DNA from: Siphonodentalium dalli
Taxonomy: Eukaryota; Mollusca; Scaphopoda; Gadilida; Siphonodentaliidae
NCBI GenBank assembly: GCA_032622095.1
Contig: CP136063.1
Location: 269,817,426 to 269,881,425, forward strand
DNA: 64,000 nt
Direction of reading: 5' to 3'
Translations under genes and position numbers: made by a program
The notes under the pieces: model-generated
Seen by the model: the letters and a program-made list of their open reading frames with translations, nothing else
What the model was told of the DNA's origin: nothing
Database searches by the model: none
In this document: positions 63,092 through 64,000 of the stretch, piece after piece
Layout: each line of letters begins with the position of its first letter
How positions within the stretch are numbered: the stretch's first letter is position 1

Positions 63092-64000
63092 AAGATGCTC
63101 ATGAGTCATGACGGCCATAATTTTTTGGCAAACTACCCCAAAATGACTCGTTCCCATCTGCCTGTCATTATTAACATCCATGACAAATTTCATGATAATC
63201 AGACGAACAGTACGACCTGTAGACCGCGCCAATCTATTTAATTTTGAAATCAAAGATGGCTGCCAGCGGCCATGTTTTTTAGCCAAATGACCCCAAAATG
63301 ACTCATTCCCCATCTACATGTCAATGTCAACATTCATGACAAATTTCATTATAATCTGACCAAAGTTAGGACCGGTAGCCTGTGCCAAAGGATTTAGTCA
63401 TGCAAAGAGTAAAATCCAAGATGGCTGCTGGCGGCCATGTCTTTTGACCGAATGACCCCAAAAGGACTCGTTCCCATTTACATGTCAAGGTCAACAGCCA
63501 TGACAAATTTCAAGAAGATCCGACCAAAGCTACGACCTGTAGCCCGCGCCAAAGGATTTAGTCATGCAGAGATTAAAATCCAAGATGCTCATGAGTCATG
63601 ACGGCTATAATTTTTTGGCAAACTACCCCAAAATGACTCGTTCCCATCTGCCTGTCATTATTAACATCCATGACAAATTTCATGATAATCAGACGAACAG
63701 TACGACCTGTAGACCGCGCCAATCTATTTAATTTTGAAATCAAAGATGGCTGCCAGCGGCCATGTTTTTTAGCCAAATGACCCCAAAATGACTCATTCCC
63801 CATCTACATGTCAATGTCAACATTCATGACAAATTTCATAATAATCTGACCAAAGTTAGGAGCCTGTGTCAAAGGATTTAGTCATGCAAAGAGTAAAATC
63901 CAAGATGGCTGCTGGCGGCCATGTCTTTTGACCGAATGACCCCAAAAGGACTCGTTCCCATTTACATGTCAAGGTCAACAGCCATGACAAATTTCATGAA
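63092..64000 (+). repeat. Two C3 trimers, the second cut by the window end
   Basis: C3 monomers start at 63092 and 63582 (490-bp trimer). The rare B variant 'ttcaagaag' occurs both just before the first (63019) and within it (63508), marking a one-trimer tandem duplication. The last A lacks 6 bp: 'ttaggagcctg' where others read 'ttaggaccggtagcctg'. The final B is incomplete at base 64000. Confidence 0.88.

Larger units (their letters stand above)
1..64000. repeat. Trimeric tandem satellite array filling the window
   Basis: Every stretch I inspected is a head-to-tail copy of one of three related monomers in the order A-B-C, all in the same orientation. Anchors found in nearly every monomer are an AAGATG start, the box catgacaaatttcat, and a ggacctgtag or cgacctgtag segment. 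Usual lengths are A 163-165, B 164, C 154-161, giving a trimer of about 482-490 bp. No transposon, unique spacer, tRNA, rRNA or gene interrupts it. The array probably extends beyond both ends, since base 1 and base 64000 both fall inside monomers. I infer a eukaryotic heterochromatic satellite; whether it is centromeric cannot be told from sequence alone. Confidence 0.97.
39171..64000 (+). repeat. 37.3-kb super-repeat, partial copy 2
   Basis: It repeats copy 1 in the same order: head module (39171-40356), HORs (40357-57291) and tail (57292 on). It runs off the window before any second M block. Compared with copy 1 it has more HOR material (about 16.9 kb against 13.1 kb) and two complete tail units rather than one. 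Single-base differences noted include 41666 a (4337 t), 42251 a (4922 c) and an extra g near 45520. Confidence 0.8.

Noticed and set aside
1-64000. CRISPR array
   Set aside because: The sequence is periodic, but the entire period is repeated. There are no short repeats separated by unique spacers.

Overview
The whole 64 kb window is one uninterrupted tandem satellite array. I see no protein-coding gene, RNA gene, transposon or unique sequence in it. The many short open frames of 60-150 codons on both strands are repeat shadows: the same peptides recur at satellite periods in overlapping opposite-strand frames. A homogenised, multi-level satellite of this size is typical of eukaryotic heterochromatin (centromeric, pericentromeric or subtelomeric). 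The base motifs fit an animal genome, but I cannot name the species, and the chromosomal location is inference.

Base level: three related monomers in fixed order, A (about 164 bp), B (about 164 bp) and C (about 154-161 bp), form a trimer of about 482 bp. Monomer boundaries are set here at the recurrent AAGATG. C falls into subtypes. C1 has a ggctactggtgg head, with tails C1a to C1e. C2 has a gctcatgacgg head, and C2' is its gacgacc form. C3 has a gctcatgagtcatgacgg head. A has an 'Am' subtype carrying agctaagctt.

Higher order: the order of C subtypes defines a 10-trimer (30-monomer) higher-order repeat (HOR) of 4,798 bp. It contains one B-less A-C dimer and one extra B truncated to 130 bp; 10 x 482.5 - 164 + 130 + 7 gives 4,798. 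Copies lie at 3027-7824, 7825-12613 (9-bp deletion), 40357-45153 and 52494-57291. A 7-trimer version (3,515 bp) is at 12614-16128 and a 15-trimer rearranged version (7,340 bp) at 45154-52493. Tail modules (1,932-bp units) follow at 16129-20153 and 57292-63091. Between them, 20154-39170 is a diverged block ('M') built on a different HOR: a 9-monomer 1,461-bp unit with five copies at 23379-30999. It is flanked by irregular mosaic trimers.

Top level: sequence from 1841 onward reappears from 39171 onward at an offset of 37,330 bp. This includes private variants, so the window holds one complete 37.3-kb super-repeat and about 24.8 kb of a second. Several exchange junctions can be read directly: a 1,779-bp tandem duplication with a chimeric B/C monomer, a 965-bp duplication, a 34-bp microhomology deletion inherited by eight copies, and a patch of probable gene conversion.

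For possible function, A monomers carry a perfect 9-bp bZIP (AP-1/GCN4-type) palindrome. C3 carries another inside a 13-bp palindrome. A, B and C1 share an 18-bp dyad of inverted ATGGC cores, resembling YY1 half-sites, whose two arms change together between subtypes. These are the best candidates for something functional.
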